Part shown: positions 34,431 to 45,654 of the stretch, one piece after another
Layout of the letters: each line of letters starts with the position of its first letter
Numbering within the stretch: the first letter of the stretch is position 1
Assembly (NCBI GenBank): GCA_037893245.1
Contig: JBAIAA010000537.1
Coordinates: forward strand, 682,001 to 746,000
DNA from: Crossaster papposus
Lineage: Eukaryota; Echinodermata; Asteroidea; Velatida; Solasteridae
Length of the DNA: 64,000 bases
Direction of reading: 5' to 3'
Program-made: the position numbers and the translations under genes
The notes under the pieces: model-generated
What the model saw: the letters and a program-made list of their open reading frames with translations, nothing else
What the model was told of the DNA's origin: nothing
Database searches by the model: none

Positions 34431-36895
34431 GGGGAGGTTGCGGTTGCCTCGTTCCCAATTTCCAAGTTAAATTACCGACTTGGACAATTCGTTTTCAGTT
34501 TTGTACACAACCTATGACAATCGCTAGCAAATTCTATGCGAGCACTCTGATTGGTTCAGATTGCAGAGGGGATACAAATTTATGAGCAGCTTTATACAGC
34601 ATGTATTCTACGCTTTGCTTCGCGTATTGTACTGGTACCCGGTACCACTGATCTCTACAAACTGGATAATTCGAGCGTACATACATGTAGGATAGCTAGC
34701 TAGCGAGCCGTGAAGTGCATGCGTACATTCGTGCATGCGTACCGTATCGTAGACCGTCGAGAGTGACACAGTGGCATCAGCGATGGTGGGTAAAATTGCA
34801 TTAAAATCCTTTGTAAATAATTAAATTTATTATATAAACTCGCAGACTGTACGATGAGTGAACTATCAGTGTAGAAAATGTCAGAACTACGGTTTTAAGT
34901 GAGATTTAGGAGAACATTGCTCTAGGCGAAAACGTTATTTTCGTTTCCAGCGGGATTTGTTCATATTGTGGTCCTATCTTAGAGAAAAACTTGAATATTT
35001 CGAAAGAACAGCAGATTTATCGAATCAGTTGGTCTAGGGTACCCTTTACAAAGGATTGAATTCCACAATACAGGTATTTTCAGACCAATTTTGTACATAT
35101 TCCACGAAGACTGTCCCGTACGGTTGACTTTGGTTTATGGTGGTAATTTTTGTACACAACATATTGTGCCATGAACTATTTTATTTGACGTGCATAAATG
35201 TATTATGTACTGTAGAATTATCTCAAAATCGCAATGGTCAGTTTTTTACTCTCACAATTCTGGAAGTGTAGAGCCACCTAATGTTGCAACATTCTTTCTT
35301 TGTCATTTAATTTATACCTGTACATATATTTTCTTTCTTTGTACACAACAGCTAATTGGTTTACCCAAGTCCACTTCTTGCTACTGAGATGTCAAGCTTA
35401 TTAATACGGCTGCACAGGTCACAGGACGAACTGCTCCCATTAATATGACAGAGGGATAACAGATGACAGCGAATGTCAAAACTTATTTTGTTTAACCATC
35501 AGTAAACTGCGGAAGCTTAATTGACCAACTACAATTTTCCAAGATAAGCTATCTCGGTGTTCCACATTTCTTAGATGTGCTGTAAAAATATCGCAGAACT
35601 CTGCATCTTGGCATTTCATGTTTCAACAATATAAGTAAAGAAAATTAAACAGTCCCAACAGTCACAAAATTATCTTGGAAACATGGAAGTATACATTAAT
35701 TTGTTTGTTTTATTATTTTGGTTTTATAACATCAGTAAACAATACATAATAAGAATATTATTACTATGGCAGTAGTTATTACATGTTATCTGTAGTGTAT
35801 CAATGCAAAATAAAAGCAAGCAAAATTTAATCCATTGTGTGACTTATTTGTTATTATTTACACGTGTGATTGGTATTTTTAATTGTGATTTATTTCAAGT
35901 TTCTCAAGTTCATAGTTTAAGCCATAGAGCTGTATCTTTATTATACAGCTCTATGGTTTAAGCTCAAATCACATAATTTATTTTTTTCTGTCCACTTGTC
36001 CAGCAAGAGTGGGACCCTTCCTAGAATATTTATTAAACATTAGGTTGATTCCAAATCTGGACACTGCCTTAAAACCCCACGAACAAACCAGTTAATGTGA
36101 CAATTAGGGCCTACATTTTCCTGAAACACAGACATTTTCTCTTTTAAATTTTATCATAAAACTGGCACTTTTTATTGTCTGGATATTGTCGTTTTTCTAT
36201 GGTTTGTGCATAAGATGATGATGTGGAATTCTTTCCACCAAAACAAAATTTTCTAAAAAAGAATTTAGAAAATCTTCTAAATACTTGCACTGCATTGCAT
36301 CGTCACACGAATGTCTCGTATCTTTTCCCGAAAATAGGTCTACCTAAAATTCAAACTTGGCGTATACTTGTCATTCTTGGGTGTTTTTATGTTTAACTTA
36401 ATTTTCCTGATCAAACTGGATTGTTTTTGTGATATTAACTTAGTTTCCTGTGATATTAAATTCGTTTTTCTCGGTCGTACATGTGTACGCCTGCAGTGTT
36501 TTTAAACCAAAGTTTACAGATCTCGTACAACACATGCGGTTAAAGGAGGTGTTTAGCTACTATTCTTTTTCTACGTAGATCATTCTCATTACTTCAAGGG
36601 TTCGTACTTTGTATTGTGTAACATTAGACAAGTAATGATATAGCATACACAACTCAAATAAATCAAGTGTATCACAATGATATATTTTATTGCAAGACGC
36701 AATTGACCTAGTTGGTCGTTAAACATCACCAGATCTAGAAACATGTTCATAAAGCCTTGAGATGATCAGAACTCCCCATGTAACGGAATGGATGAGTCTA
36801 CATTTGCATAGCAGTGCGCCATTGGATCTCACCGCAGAAATACATTGCATATGTATTGCGCTGCACGCATATATGAATAACGGTGCGAGAACGTA
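34431..36895. other. Intergenic, no recognisable gene
   Basis: AT-rich. A plus-strand ATG in GCGATGGTGGGTAAAA at about 34782 could be a short exon ending in a splice donor, but no partner exon was found. A small inverted pair flanks 35921-35957 (CATAGAGCTGTAT...ATACAGCTCTATG). Nothing else supported. Confidence 0.45.
35924..35956. repeat. Small hairpin, ATAGAGCTGTAT arms
   Basis: CCATAGAGCTGTAT and ATACAGCTCTATGG flank an 8-9-bp AT loop, a strong stem-loop within otherwise unremarkable sequence. Confidence 0.75.
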
Positions 36896-36897
36896 TT

Positions 36898-37335
36898 GAT
36901 CAAGTCGTTAGATATGTCGCAACCACTGACCTCTATACATGGACAGATCATCATTGTTTCATTTTGAAGTCGGCATGCGGAGAAGTGCAACATGGCGGAC
37001 CCACGACGTGACTCTGTGAGCCAATGAAATGTCCAGGTGTTGGTACGATACGTATTACGTAATGTTTATAAATACAAAATGTACAGAATAAATCCGCTGT
37101 CCTCCACACCTGGACATTTCATTGGCTCACAGCAGTGACGTCTCGGGTCCGCCATGTTGCACTTCCAGTTCGCGCCGGCTTCAAGTGTTAGCACAGCAGA
37201 ATATGGACAATGGTCCGTCCAGGTGTAGAGGTCAGTGGTCGCAACTCGGCACGTTACTAGTCTTAAACCAGCCGTGCCGGTAAACTTCGACTGAAATACA
37301 CGGATTAAACCCGACTATCTAACGACTTGTCATCA
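36898..37335. repeat. Large imperfect inverted repeat (MITE-like) with CCAAT and ATGGCGGAC boxes
   Basis: The outer ends AAGTCGTTAGATA and TATCTAACGACTT pair; then GTCGCAACCACTGACCTC with GAGGTCAGTGGTCGCAAC; then GTGCAACATGGCGGACC with GGTCCGCCATGTTGCAC; then TGAGCCAATGAAATGTCCAG with its complement, around a centre of about 50 bp. The right arm has extra sequence. Each arm carries a CCAAT box, a TGACGTC/ACGACGTG-like box and a YY1-like ATGGCGG, unusual for a simple MITE. Confidence 0.85.
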
Positions 37336-37411
37336 AGTCTAGTCCTTGCGTACACTCACTTGTTAGCGCTTTGTTTTCTTAGAGTGTATGATGTTGATAA
37401 TGCGTGGTGTA

Positions 37412-37985
37412 TGATCGTAGTCAGTCTGTAAAATATTGGCGGCACCATATCGAAGGTGCTGTCCGTAAACACTGGTGTTCCGCAGGGGTCGATACTAGGT
37501 CCACTTGTATTCATTGTTTATATTAGTGATCTTTCATTTTGTATATCCCCAAATTGCAACTGACTCCACATCAATGTGTAGCTTCTCCAACACTAATATA
37601 ATAGAAAGTAGCTTAAATACAGCTCTTACTAGTTTTCAAAACTGGGGCGTAAAAAACAAGCTAGTATTAAATGCCACCAAAACCAAATGCATGCTTATTG
37701 GTACAAGGCAGAAATATGTATTGTTGATTTAAATGTATGCATTGCTGCTAGTCGTATTGAAATCGTGAAGTCTTATAAATGCTTGGGTGTAGTTATTGAT
37801 GAAGCATTAAGTTGGGGCCCACATGTCGAATACATAAGGAAAACTGTTGTATCTAAATTAGGTATACTAATTAGGTATACTAGAGTATTGTTGTACCCCC
37901 GGTGTCGGGAGGAAGGTACATATCTCACGATAAACAAAATTAATGTCTCAAAAGAGCCGCGCAAATAATCCTTAAATGTACCTTC
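37412..37985 (+). pseudogene. CR1/L2-type RT fragment (VPQGS to post-RT)
   Basis: Blocks in order: VNTGVPQGSILGPLVFIVYI, SDLSFCISPNCN, a deletion that removes the LADD segment, then NTNIIESSLNTALTSFQNWG, LVLNATKTKCMLIGT, a frameshift, YKCLGVVIDEALSWGPHVEY and SKLGILIRYTRVLLYP. It shares the SPNCN context and the CAGTCTGT flank with 15730-15825, so both derive from one element family; each lacks the piece the other has. Not functional. Confidence 0.85.
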
Positions 37986-37999
37986 CTCACCCCTTCAGA

Positions 38000-38690
38000 G
38001 GATATGTATATGAAAACTCAGTCTTGGAGCAAGACTAGATGTTGACCCGCGACATGCAGAGAGACGATCAAAAACCGGAAATTACCAGTGAATACTGACA
38101 TTAGTGGCTTTTTAATGTTCATCATCAGTTCATTCATAAGAATATCCGTGATGCAATATACCCCCAAAACAAAAATTGTATGACGAGCACAAAATTGAAA
38201 CTCTACTACAACCACTCCGTTTCGTTAGTCATTCAGGAAAGGATGGTTATCAGGACAAATTTGACAGTGACAAATACAATTGTACAAACTAAAAAATTAT
38301 AATAGTTTCTATAAAAATGCAGGTTTTAATATCGTTCAATAATGTGTTTTCGTAAGAGCAAACCCAGCAAGTGATAACAAAAACTGGGTTTGAATATTAC
38401 ATGTTTCTATCTTGAACGAGTTTTCCGCAATGTGACATTGCGGTCTATCTAGTATAATTATGATACCCTTGTAATGAGTCTCGTCTGGGAATCCGCGGTT
38501 CTAGATTTCGGACTCTATTGGGCAATATTGGGCTTAATACTGTACATTTTTAATTTGCCATGTATTCGGCCCGAGAAGTGCAAACTTGGGCCCGGAATCT
38601 AGAAGGTTTGTGGTGTCTGGGTTTAAATCCCATTTGGTTCTAGATTTTTCGCTAGCCCTCATCGTTTGCTATTTTATAGTAAATATTGTT
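38000..38690. other. Intergenic, no recognisable gene
   Basis: Begins with ACTCAGTCTTGGAGCAAGAC, a small self-complementary word also at about 11748, probably a MITE end. The rest is AT-rich with no supported ORF. Confidence 0.45.
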
Positions 38691-38691
38691 T

Positions 38692-39077
38692 AAAGGTAGT
38701 ATACACAATTGGTAATTGCTCAAATTATCATGAATGGGTGGATTTGGGGGGGTTGTATTTTATAGTAAATATCGTTTAACTAACCTGTCTGAAGTTTTAC
38801 AATTATGAATGCCGACAAAAACACGAAAAACTGCATTTGTTTTCAACCGGCGTCAAGCAGTTATTCTTATGTTATTTGTGTTTTTTTCGCGATCGCCGTC
38901 CGGCGATCGCGAAATTTTCTTTAGAAAATTTTATTTTTTAGAATAATTAAAGCATATCTAGCGCAATCATTTTGCTGGATGCCTAGAAGTATTATTTATT
39001 TTCAGATGAGTAAGTTATTTTTTAATAATTCGGTAGTACAAATTTTCGATATCTGCAAATGGTGTATCCTACCTTTC
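38692..39077 (+). mobile_element. MITE with central CGATCGCCG hairpin, copy 3
   Basis: About 386 bp, ends AAAGGTAGTATACACAATTG and GGTGTATCCTACCTTT. The centre is an almost perfect hairpin, CGCGATCGCCG-TC-CGGCGATCGCG. Interior words match the other three copies. Confidence 0.87.
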
Positions 39078-39312
39078 ACCAGTTCGCGCCGGGAATATTT
39101 TAACATCACCGAGCCGAGGGACGGGATTATTTTTAACGAAACTCGATCCGAAGCGGGTTCAGGCCGATAGTGCCGGGAAGCACACCCACGCATTTTCGGC
39201 CTTGCACGCTGCTGACATACATTTCTGAACTTGAACTTGGCGTGTTTATGCGTCATCCGTTTTGAATTTGGGAAAAACTTTGCGTTTATATACGTCATCC
39301 GGCGCTAACTGG
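39078..39312. repeat. Spacer with ACCAGTT-GCGCCGG ends between two inverted MITEs
   Basis: CACCAGTTCGCGCCGGG and CCGGCGCTAACTGGTTA face each other, so this may be a further small element separating inverted MITE copies 3 and 4. Includes CGGCCTTGCACGCTGCTG. Non-coding. Confidence 0.5.
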
Positions 39313-39662
39313 TTAAAGGTAGTAGGCCCTATACACCATTTGCAGATATCGAAAATATTTACTACCGAATTATCAAGAAATATATTACTCATTTGAAAGT
39401 AAATAATGATTCTAGGCATCCAGCAAAATGATTGCGCTCGATATCCTGTAATTATTCCGAAAAGTCGAATTTTATAATGAAAAAACAAAGATAACAAAAG
39501 AATAACTGCTCGACGCCGGTTAAAAACAAACGCTGTTGTTCGTGTTTTTCTCGGCCTCCATGATTGTAAAACTTCGGACAGCTCAGTTAAACGATATTTA
39601 CTATAAAATACAACCCCCAAAATCTACTTATTCATGATAATTCAAGCAATTACCAATGGTGT
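39313..39662 (-). mobile_element. MITE copy 4, central hairpin deleted
   Basis: Reverse orientation. Ends AAAGGTAGTAGGCCCTATAC and CAATTACCAATGGTGT. The CGATCGCCG hairpin seen in copies 1-3 is gone, leaving AAAAGTCGAATTTTATAATG, consistent with loss by hairpin excision or slippage. Confidence 0.82.
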
Positions 39663-39838
39663 AAAAAATAAACTTCTAAAAATACCAACAGTATATCTTA
39701 GCACGATCGCTAGGCGCTGCTGATGGGACTGTCTGCTAAGTTCGTAGGCAACAGAACCTACAGGCGGACGTTTCTCTCAGATCGAAAACAATCACCAAAA
39801 TGCAGAATGTAAACGTTAAGTGAGTGGCGCTTGTTGAA

Positions 39839-40035
39839 CTAGTCTTGTTGGCAAGACAGTTTAATCGCGCTATGCAGCGCGCGTAGTTCGCCGATGCGGG
39901 CGCCCTCTAACTTACGCCGTAGACCACGCCATGACCTTCGGTAGGACCGTCTTGTGTATCTGCTCCATCGCTCGGAAAGATCCGAGCAGAATTGTTTGGC
40001 ATTTGCATGCGCGTGTGACGTTGCGTGAATAATTA
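39839..40035. repeat. Dispersed repeat related to 14265-14480
   Basis: Shares GAGCAGAATTGTTTGGCATT, GCGCGTGTGACGTTGCGTGA and TAATTACG with 14265-14480. A TCGGAAAGATCCGAGCAG stem-loop is present. Sits directly against the left edge of duplication 3. Confidence 0.55.
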
Positions 40036-40384
40036 CGCCCATTTTTATTAAAATGCTAGGCTAACCTCATACTATTTGTAATTAAAAAATATCTTCCTAT
40101 GGCCAATTATATTTACAATGCAAGGTCGACTCCTTACATTTTTTTTATTTTAAGGAAATTTGGAAAACAAAGCTAACCCCTTACAATTATTAATTTCTAA
40201 CAAACAATTATTTCATTCAAAACGCAAGGCTAACCCCTTACAATTGTTTATTTGGTCATTTTTTCAAATGAACAAATTTATCTTGCACCTGTGACCTGTC
40301 AATTAATCGAGGAAATCATTCAAACTGCTGCTCCAAAGGGAATGCACAGCAACAAAAACAGAACCGCATAACTGGCCACAGAAC

Positions 40385-40530
40385 CCACAGGCGAACGTTG
40401 GTTGGTTGGTTGGCTCGAATCTGGCTTCGGTCTTAGTTTTAGTTTCTTTCCCTTGAGCAATTTTAGTTTCAAGAAACGTCAAATGTTGGCCAATTTTAAT
40501 AGAATGCAAGGCTCACCCCCTTACACATAT
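40385..40530 (+). repeat. tRNA-derived SINE-like repeat, copy d
   Basis: Counterpart of 24770-24930: AGGCGAACGTTGGTTGG, B-box-like GGCTCGAATCTGGC, tail TCAAGAAACGTCAAATGTTG. Confidence 0.6.
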
Positions 40531-41302
40531 TATTTAATTTCTTTATACATGTCCCCTGAACCAGCATTGATCAAGCATCATGTAAGCCAATGGTTGGCCG
40601 AATGCAACAGTTCTACGGTAACTTGTAACAAGGACGCGTCAAATCTTGATACTGCGCGCTATAAATGTACGCGCGGCATTTTTCAAAATGCGCGTGTCGT
40701 CTGTTAACGCTAGCGCGTTGCTATGCACGGTGGGCATCAGTGGTCAGCTAGTCTGGTCTCAAAGTATGGGTTATAATAACAACACATATTGAAGAGACAG
40801 GGTACCATGCATAAGCTAAAACATGGCCTCTAAACATGGAGCATTTTCACAATTTTTCTCGATCCATTACCAGCGGTCATCCCCCAACCCGGTCATTATC
40901 ACGCAGTAATAACCGGGTCTTCGCACTGTTATTACCTATAAATACATGTACTGATGCGTGAACGAGAGTGCGCTATCGCTGTAAGCGCTCAGCTTACATA
41001 ACTAGGTGGTTACATAACTACAGGTATGCCAGTGTAAAGACACTTGCACCTGTCGTTCGAAACCGAAAGGAAATGTTACTTTCCAAGAACAATCAAATTG
41101 TTACAATTATTTATATAAAATGCAAGGTTAACCCCTTTATAGGGACTTAAAAAAATTGTACAAGAAAAATCTAATTTTGCAAATTAAAAAAAATATACAA
41201 GGTTATTACCGGTAACCCTGGATTTTGAAGCATTGGCCGCGTTATAAGTCACAGCAGGAAAAGGTGGCATATTTTACTTTAGAACGGGTTTTTACGGCCG
41301 TA

Positions 41303-42184
41303 TAGACGATGTTCCCTCTGACGTCACGTGTTTACATCTGTATTCGAAAGTGCCCGGCAGTATGCGCACACATCATGTTTTACATCAAACTTGCTTAAAG
41401 AATGACGTCGCAGGTCAGATCGCCTTTGAATTATGTGACCTCTGATGTCATATCTTAACCAAATTAATATTGCCGGTCACATTTGAATACAGATGTAAAC
41501 GTCACCGTTTTCACGAAGGGGCGAATTTCATGAAAAATCGTCTATTTATCGAAATTATTTTTGTGTGTGAAAACGATTAAATATTGATATTTCTACAACC
41601 TGGTGAAGTTATACATCCCAAAAATAATTAAAATCCTAATTAACCTAATTAACGAATGGGCGAAATGGTCCTCAAGTGCCCTTTTGCGTTTTCACGAAGA
41701 GGCAAATTCGAAATAGCGTTGACTTCAACGTGTTTATGAAGGGGCACTTTGGTGCGCGTAGTGACTTTAGCGTTTTCACGAAGAGGCGAATTGGGCGAAT
41801 TGGGCGCGTAATGCCTTTTAGCGTTTTCACGAAGAGGCAAATTAGGGACGCAATGGGGAAATGTATACATTCTGACTCTCACAGCCACGGGCGAATTTGC
41901 TAATGTATCGTTTTTTCGTTTTCACGAAGAGGCAATTCTATTAATTGATTAATTCTGCAAAACTAATCACCTATTTTTCTTAACGTTTGCTATATTCAAG
42001 AAGATTGGAATCTCTTCTTTCCCATGATACCTTAATCTTGTATATTCTATGGATATTTATGTTTGAAACTGCCAAACGAAAAAAGGAAGAACTTTACAAG
42101 CGATTTTCTCGAAAGTTTGTTCAGACCGTGAAAGGCTCAATTTGCCTCTTCGTGAAAACGGTGACGAGATGGGCACATCGTCTA
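41303..42184. mobile_element. 882-bp DNA element, TSD TA, TAGACGATGT ends
   Basis: Ends TAGACGATGT and ACATCGTCTA, with TA on both sides (41301-41302, 42185-42186). Duplication 2 has the single-TA empty site, ACGACCGTGTAGTGTTTTTA at about 25641-25660. Inside are five or six direct copies of GCGTTTTCACGAAGAGGCRA (41506, 41688, 41770, 41820, 41911) and one inverted copy (42139). No transposase; a Tc1/mariner-type footprint is inferred from TA. Confidence 0.92.
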
Positions 42185-42475
42185 TAGTGTTTTTATGGCC
42201 GCAATGACCACGTGGTGCGTCCTCTACCTAAAGAAAATAAAAGTCGTGTTTAGTCGGGCAGCGGCAGAGCAGTAAATATTCCGACAATTGCCGATGCGGG
42301 CCAAATCATGATTTACATGCGCTTGCCCTCACATTATGTGCTATTAGATAATTAGTTTGTGGGGCATCAACTTGAGGTCCAAGTTGGCAAACAACTGCTT
42401 ACTGCAAATAAAAGCAGACTTGACTCTAGGTTTGTAAAGACGTGTGTACCTACAAGCATGTTTAGTTTATGTAAT

Positions 42476-43336
42476 TCACTGTCTGCCTTTTCGACAAATG
42501 AGCTTTTTAGTAGCTTTCCTGAAAGCTTCATTTCTCCAGCAATAGATGACCGTGTTGAGCCAAGAATTGCTGTAGCGCAAACTTTCAATGAAAATTGATA
42601 TTAAGAAGTTTTTTTGTCCCGGGTACAGTGAGGGTAGCCATGTGACGCAGACCGTGCCTGTGATAATCATAAATGTTTTGAGAGCTTTTACATTTGATCG
42701 ATGCAGCTGAACCTGTGCATTGTCAGCATTGATCTCAGCTGCTGCTATACGCCGTGCCTGGTGCCTTGCTATCAATATAATTTTCCCATACGAAACAATT
42801 ATAATAAGAAAAACTGATATTAAAAAAATTAAAATAAGTACTGCTACAATTATTCCCAACTTTTCAAAATGCAGAGCTACTTCGCGTAAAGTGAACAGAA
42901 CAAGACAGAGTAAAGTTGCACATGTCAAGGCAATGCAAGCTCGTCTTTTAGTGACTAATGTTGGCAGTTTGAGAGGTTGTGATACTGCAATGTAGCGGAC
43001 CACAGTAATCACTACCAGAATGCACAACTCCAGAAATTGAAACAAAATTGCTATACTTTGAAGGACTGGTATATCAACATGCAGCATGAAACCTGCATAA
43101 AGAAGACCAAAGAAGCCCACTCCAACATCGGTAATCGTTAAGGCTACCACCAGCAGCTTAGTGACGTCATGCATGTCATGTATGCCATGTAACACTAGCA
43201 GAGAAAACGAGTTGAAGATGATGCAAAACGAGCAGTTTAAACTAAGAACACAGATACCTATGTAGAAACAATCTTTGTCTTCGTCGATATCGTTTGCAAG
43301 TGATGAATGTCCACACAGTTCTGATACGTTTTCCAT
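42476..43336 (-). CDS. Class A (rhodopsin-like) GPCR, intact, single exon, 286 residues
   Basis: A plasma-membrane receptor expected to signal through G proteins; ligand unknown. The ATG at 43336 (TAAAATGGAA, good context) is conserved in all three copies; the open frame extends 22 codons upstream without an ATG. Segments: TM1 about 24-50, TM2 58-83 (with D70), TM3 91-118, TM4 131-152, TM5 162-188, TM6 217-238 (CVTWLP), TM7 242-266 (NSWLNTVIY), then a basic tail. It has an N-terminal NVS glycosylation site. Odd points: DRY is VRY (113-115), the NPxxY proline is T (N261-T262-V-I-Y265), and the usual TM3 start cysteine is missing, so the extracellular disulphide is absent. Intronless and in a duplicated block. 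It could be an orphan of an expanded chemosensory-like family. Confidence 0.82.
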   Translation of the reverse strand: MENVSELCGHSSLANDIDEDKDCFYIGICVLSLNCSFCIIFNSFSLLVLHGIHDMHDVTKLLVVALTITDVGVGFFGLLYAGFMLHVDIPVLQSIAILFQFLELCILVVITVVRYIAVSQPLKLPTLVTKRRACIALTCATLLCLVLFTLREVALHFEKLGIIVAVLILIFLISVFLIIIVSYGKIILIARHQARRIAAAEINADNAQVQLHRSNVKALKTFMIITGTVCVTWLPSLYPGQKNFLISIFIESLRYSNSWLNTVIYCWRNEAFRKATKKLICRKGRQ

Positions 43337-43402
43337 TTTAAGAGGCTGTGATATTCCGTGTGCGGTAGATTTGAGCTCGTTTGATGACAGGCACTTGAGC
43401 AA

Positions 43403-44550
43403 TCTTCACAGGAACAGAAAACGAATTCAACGGTGTAAGGTATAATGTCTAAGATAATGTAAATACTGTTCCTCAGAAACCAGTAGAGGAGCTTCGTTTT
43501 CAATGTAGACTTCCATGCTTTTGTACACGAAACAGTGTCCTGTAGACGGCCAGTGCATTCTTTTCAGAACCACACATTCCACAATAGACTGAGAATTATC
43601 CACGTGGTGCTTGCAAAGAACTTATCTTATTTCTTTTCACCATGCAAACCTTTAATTCTCACACGAGACATCAAATCCGGACACCGTTCAATGTGCATCA
43701 ATGTTTACATTGCTTCAGTATAAGCAGAACGCCATGGATTCACCACCACCAGGGCAACCAAACTCCCAGATAGTGGCGGACTTCAGAGGAACTCAGAAAG
43801 GCTCCTAGCAGAGCTGAAATGCAAGGTTACTGTGGATTATCAGTTGTAATAGTACTGCGTAACGTTCGTGCATATAAATTGTTTTTCAATTCCTGTTGAA
43901 CTAGTGCTGTATTGGATACATACCAACAGACACATCAGTTACATTATGGTGCGGTGTATCTGTCAATTTCGGACGATTTCACTCCAGATGCATCTAATAC
44001 TTCTAATTTAGCATCCAGTAAAAGTCAGTCCATTTGAATTGTCATTAAGCGTGGTTTCCAGAGTTGTGTTGCAAGGATTGTTTTCCCAGCGTCTCATACA
44101 GTATACGTCAGGCGTGATTGTGTGTACATATCGTTTTAGACACGTTTCTACGGCGTGGTGGACGGTGGACGTATACTATCCAATCAAAACCAGTGCACTG
44201 AAACCGCATACCTGGGCCCCATCCAATCCTTGGCAAGGTATGGGTATCGTTAACATTATGCTTTTGCTAATGCAAGCTGCACATTAAGCATGAACTAATT
44301 TATTCAAATCAACTAATTAGCATTTGACAAAGATATGCATTTTATGGCTTTTGATCATGATTTTTACCATAAAGTATAGGAGCAAAATGCTTCCCATGCA
44401 GCGATACCTTGATTGCACTGATGCATCACTGAGAACCACACTGTTTGGAAAATGGTACGTGAAAACCCTTTTGGTATAGTTCATGGTCAGACAATGATGA
44501 GCAGCACATTCAGATATGGCACGAGGGAAATCGAACCGTTTAAAAGCATT
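43403..44550. other. Receptor upstream flank, duplicated
   Basis: Parallel to 6422-7622 and 29173-30200. Contains no other supported gene; short frames here are not conserved between copies. Confidence 0.65.
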
Positions 44551-44554
44551 TAAT

Positions 44555-45215
44555 ACGTACAAGACGTTTATCAATTGGTGATATTTATTCAGTACTAAAT
44601 TATGCACCAACATCTTCCACGTGACCAACTCCTCTTTTGATACAGAGTCTACAACGGCGGCGCGTGTCAGCCACAACCATAGAGCTATATTATATTACTA
44701 GTAGGAGCACTGGCTCGATGTACAAAGTGATGCCTGCTGGGCGCATCCATGTTTTTGCGCAAACCTCGAAACTTTGTACGGCTATTTGCATAGGCCCTAT
44801 CTGCGTTTTTATTCTATATATAGTGCGTTACCAAAGCATATACGCCCAAAACTGAAACGCGCGATCAGCAAATGAGCGTTTTATTTATTTATTTCTGCGC
44901 AAACAGCGCAAATCATCCGCGTGCGCGTACCTATCCGCTGCAGATGGTATTGCCGTGATTTAATGCGCCTAATGCGCGTAAGCTGTTCGCGTCTGTTCTA
45001 CTTGCACGCGCGTTGTATTTAGAGTACATTGTTAAAATTCAATCCATCTATTTGTATTATGTTTTACAACACGCACGTGAATTCAAAATGTCTGCGTACA
45101 TGATGGATTCAAAGTATCTCCGCGCGTAAAAATGAAGAGTTAGCGCTCTAGTAATTTAATATAGCTCATCACAGCAGCTAGTCTCGCCATTGTAGAATCA
45201 ACACGTAAGATTTGG
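44555..45215. other. Intergenic, no recognisable feature
   Basis: Includes a CpG-richer stretch at about 44865-45010 (GCGCAAACAGCGCAAATC, CCGCGTGCGCGTACC). No exon or repeat end could be assigned. Confidence 0.45.
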
Positions 45216-45218
45216 GGC

Positions 45219-45460
45219 CAATTTCATAGAGCTGTTAAGCACACAAATGTGCTTAGCATGAACATTCTTCCTTGTCCAAAACAGTGTTACAAACCAACAT
45301 TTTTAGGTAACATATATTATTGTTTCCTACTTATATTCAGTTGGGTTTTGCTTAGCATGGAATGCACATATTGTTTTGGCTGTCAACCTTTTTTATTTTT
45401 GAGCAAGACTTTTTGGTGCTAAGCAATTTGTTTGTGCCTTGGACCTCGTGTTGATGCTGG
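45219..45460. repeat. MITE-like remnant, GGGGCCAATTTCATAGAGCT end
   Basis: GGGGCCAATTTCATAGAGCT...TTAAGCACA...GTGCTTAGCATGAACATT resembles the unit at 21886-22176 and, more loosely, the GGGCCCAATTTC MITEs. The right end is unclear. Confidence 0.55.
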
Positions 45461-45654
45461 CTTGCAATCTTGAAGGTTACGCGGTGGACTGGTGAACATT
45501 TTGTTCTTCAAATACCCCCTACAATAAAAAGTCACAAGGAGTCAAATCCGGTGACCTGACCGGTCATTCCACAGCATGATTCAAACATAGAGTTATATTC
45601 TAGAAACTTGAGAGCACACTCATTATACTGTGCGCTCTACACGGACGTGCCGCC

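Larger units (their letters stand above)
40036..44550. repeat. Segmental duplication, copy 3 (with intact receptor)
   Basis: From TTTTTATTAAAATGCTAGGC to CCGTTTAAAAGCATTT it parallels duplication 2. It lacks the elements 24936-25483, 25919-27366 and 27391-28306, and carries 41303-42184 instead, so each copy supplies the other's empty sites. Confidence 0.85.

Noticed and set aside
43337..43402. Earlier start for the intact receptor (22 extra residues)
   Set aside because: The upstream codon is TTG, not ATG, and copy 2 has a stop in that region; the ATG at 43336 is conserved in all three copies.
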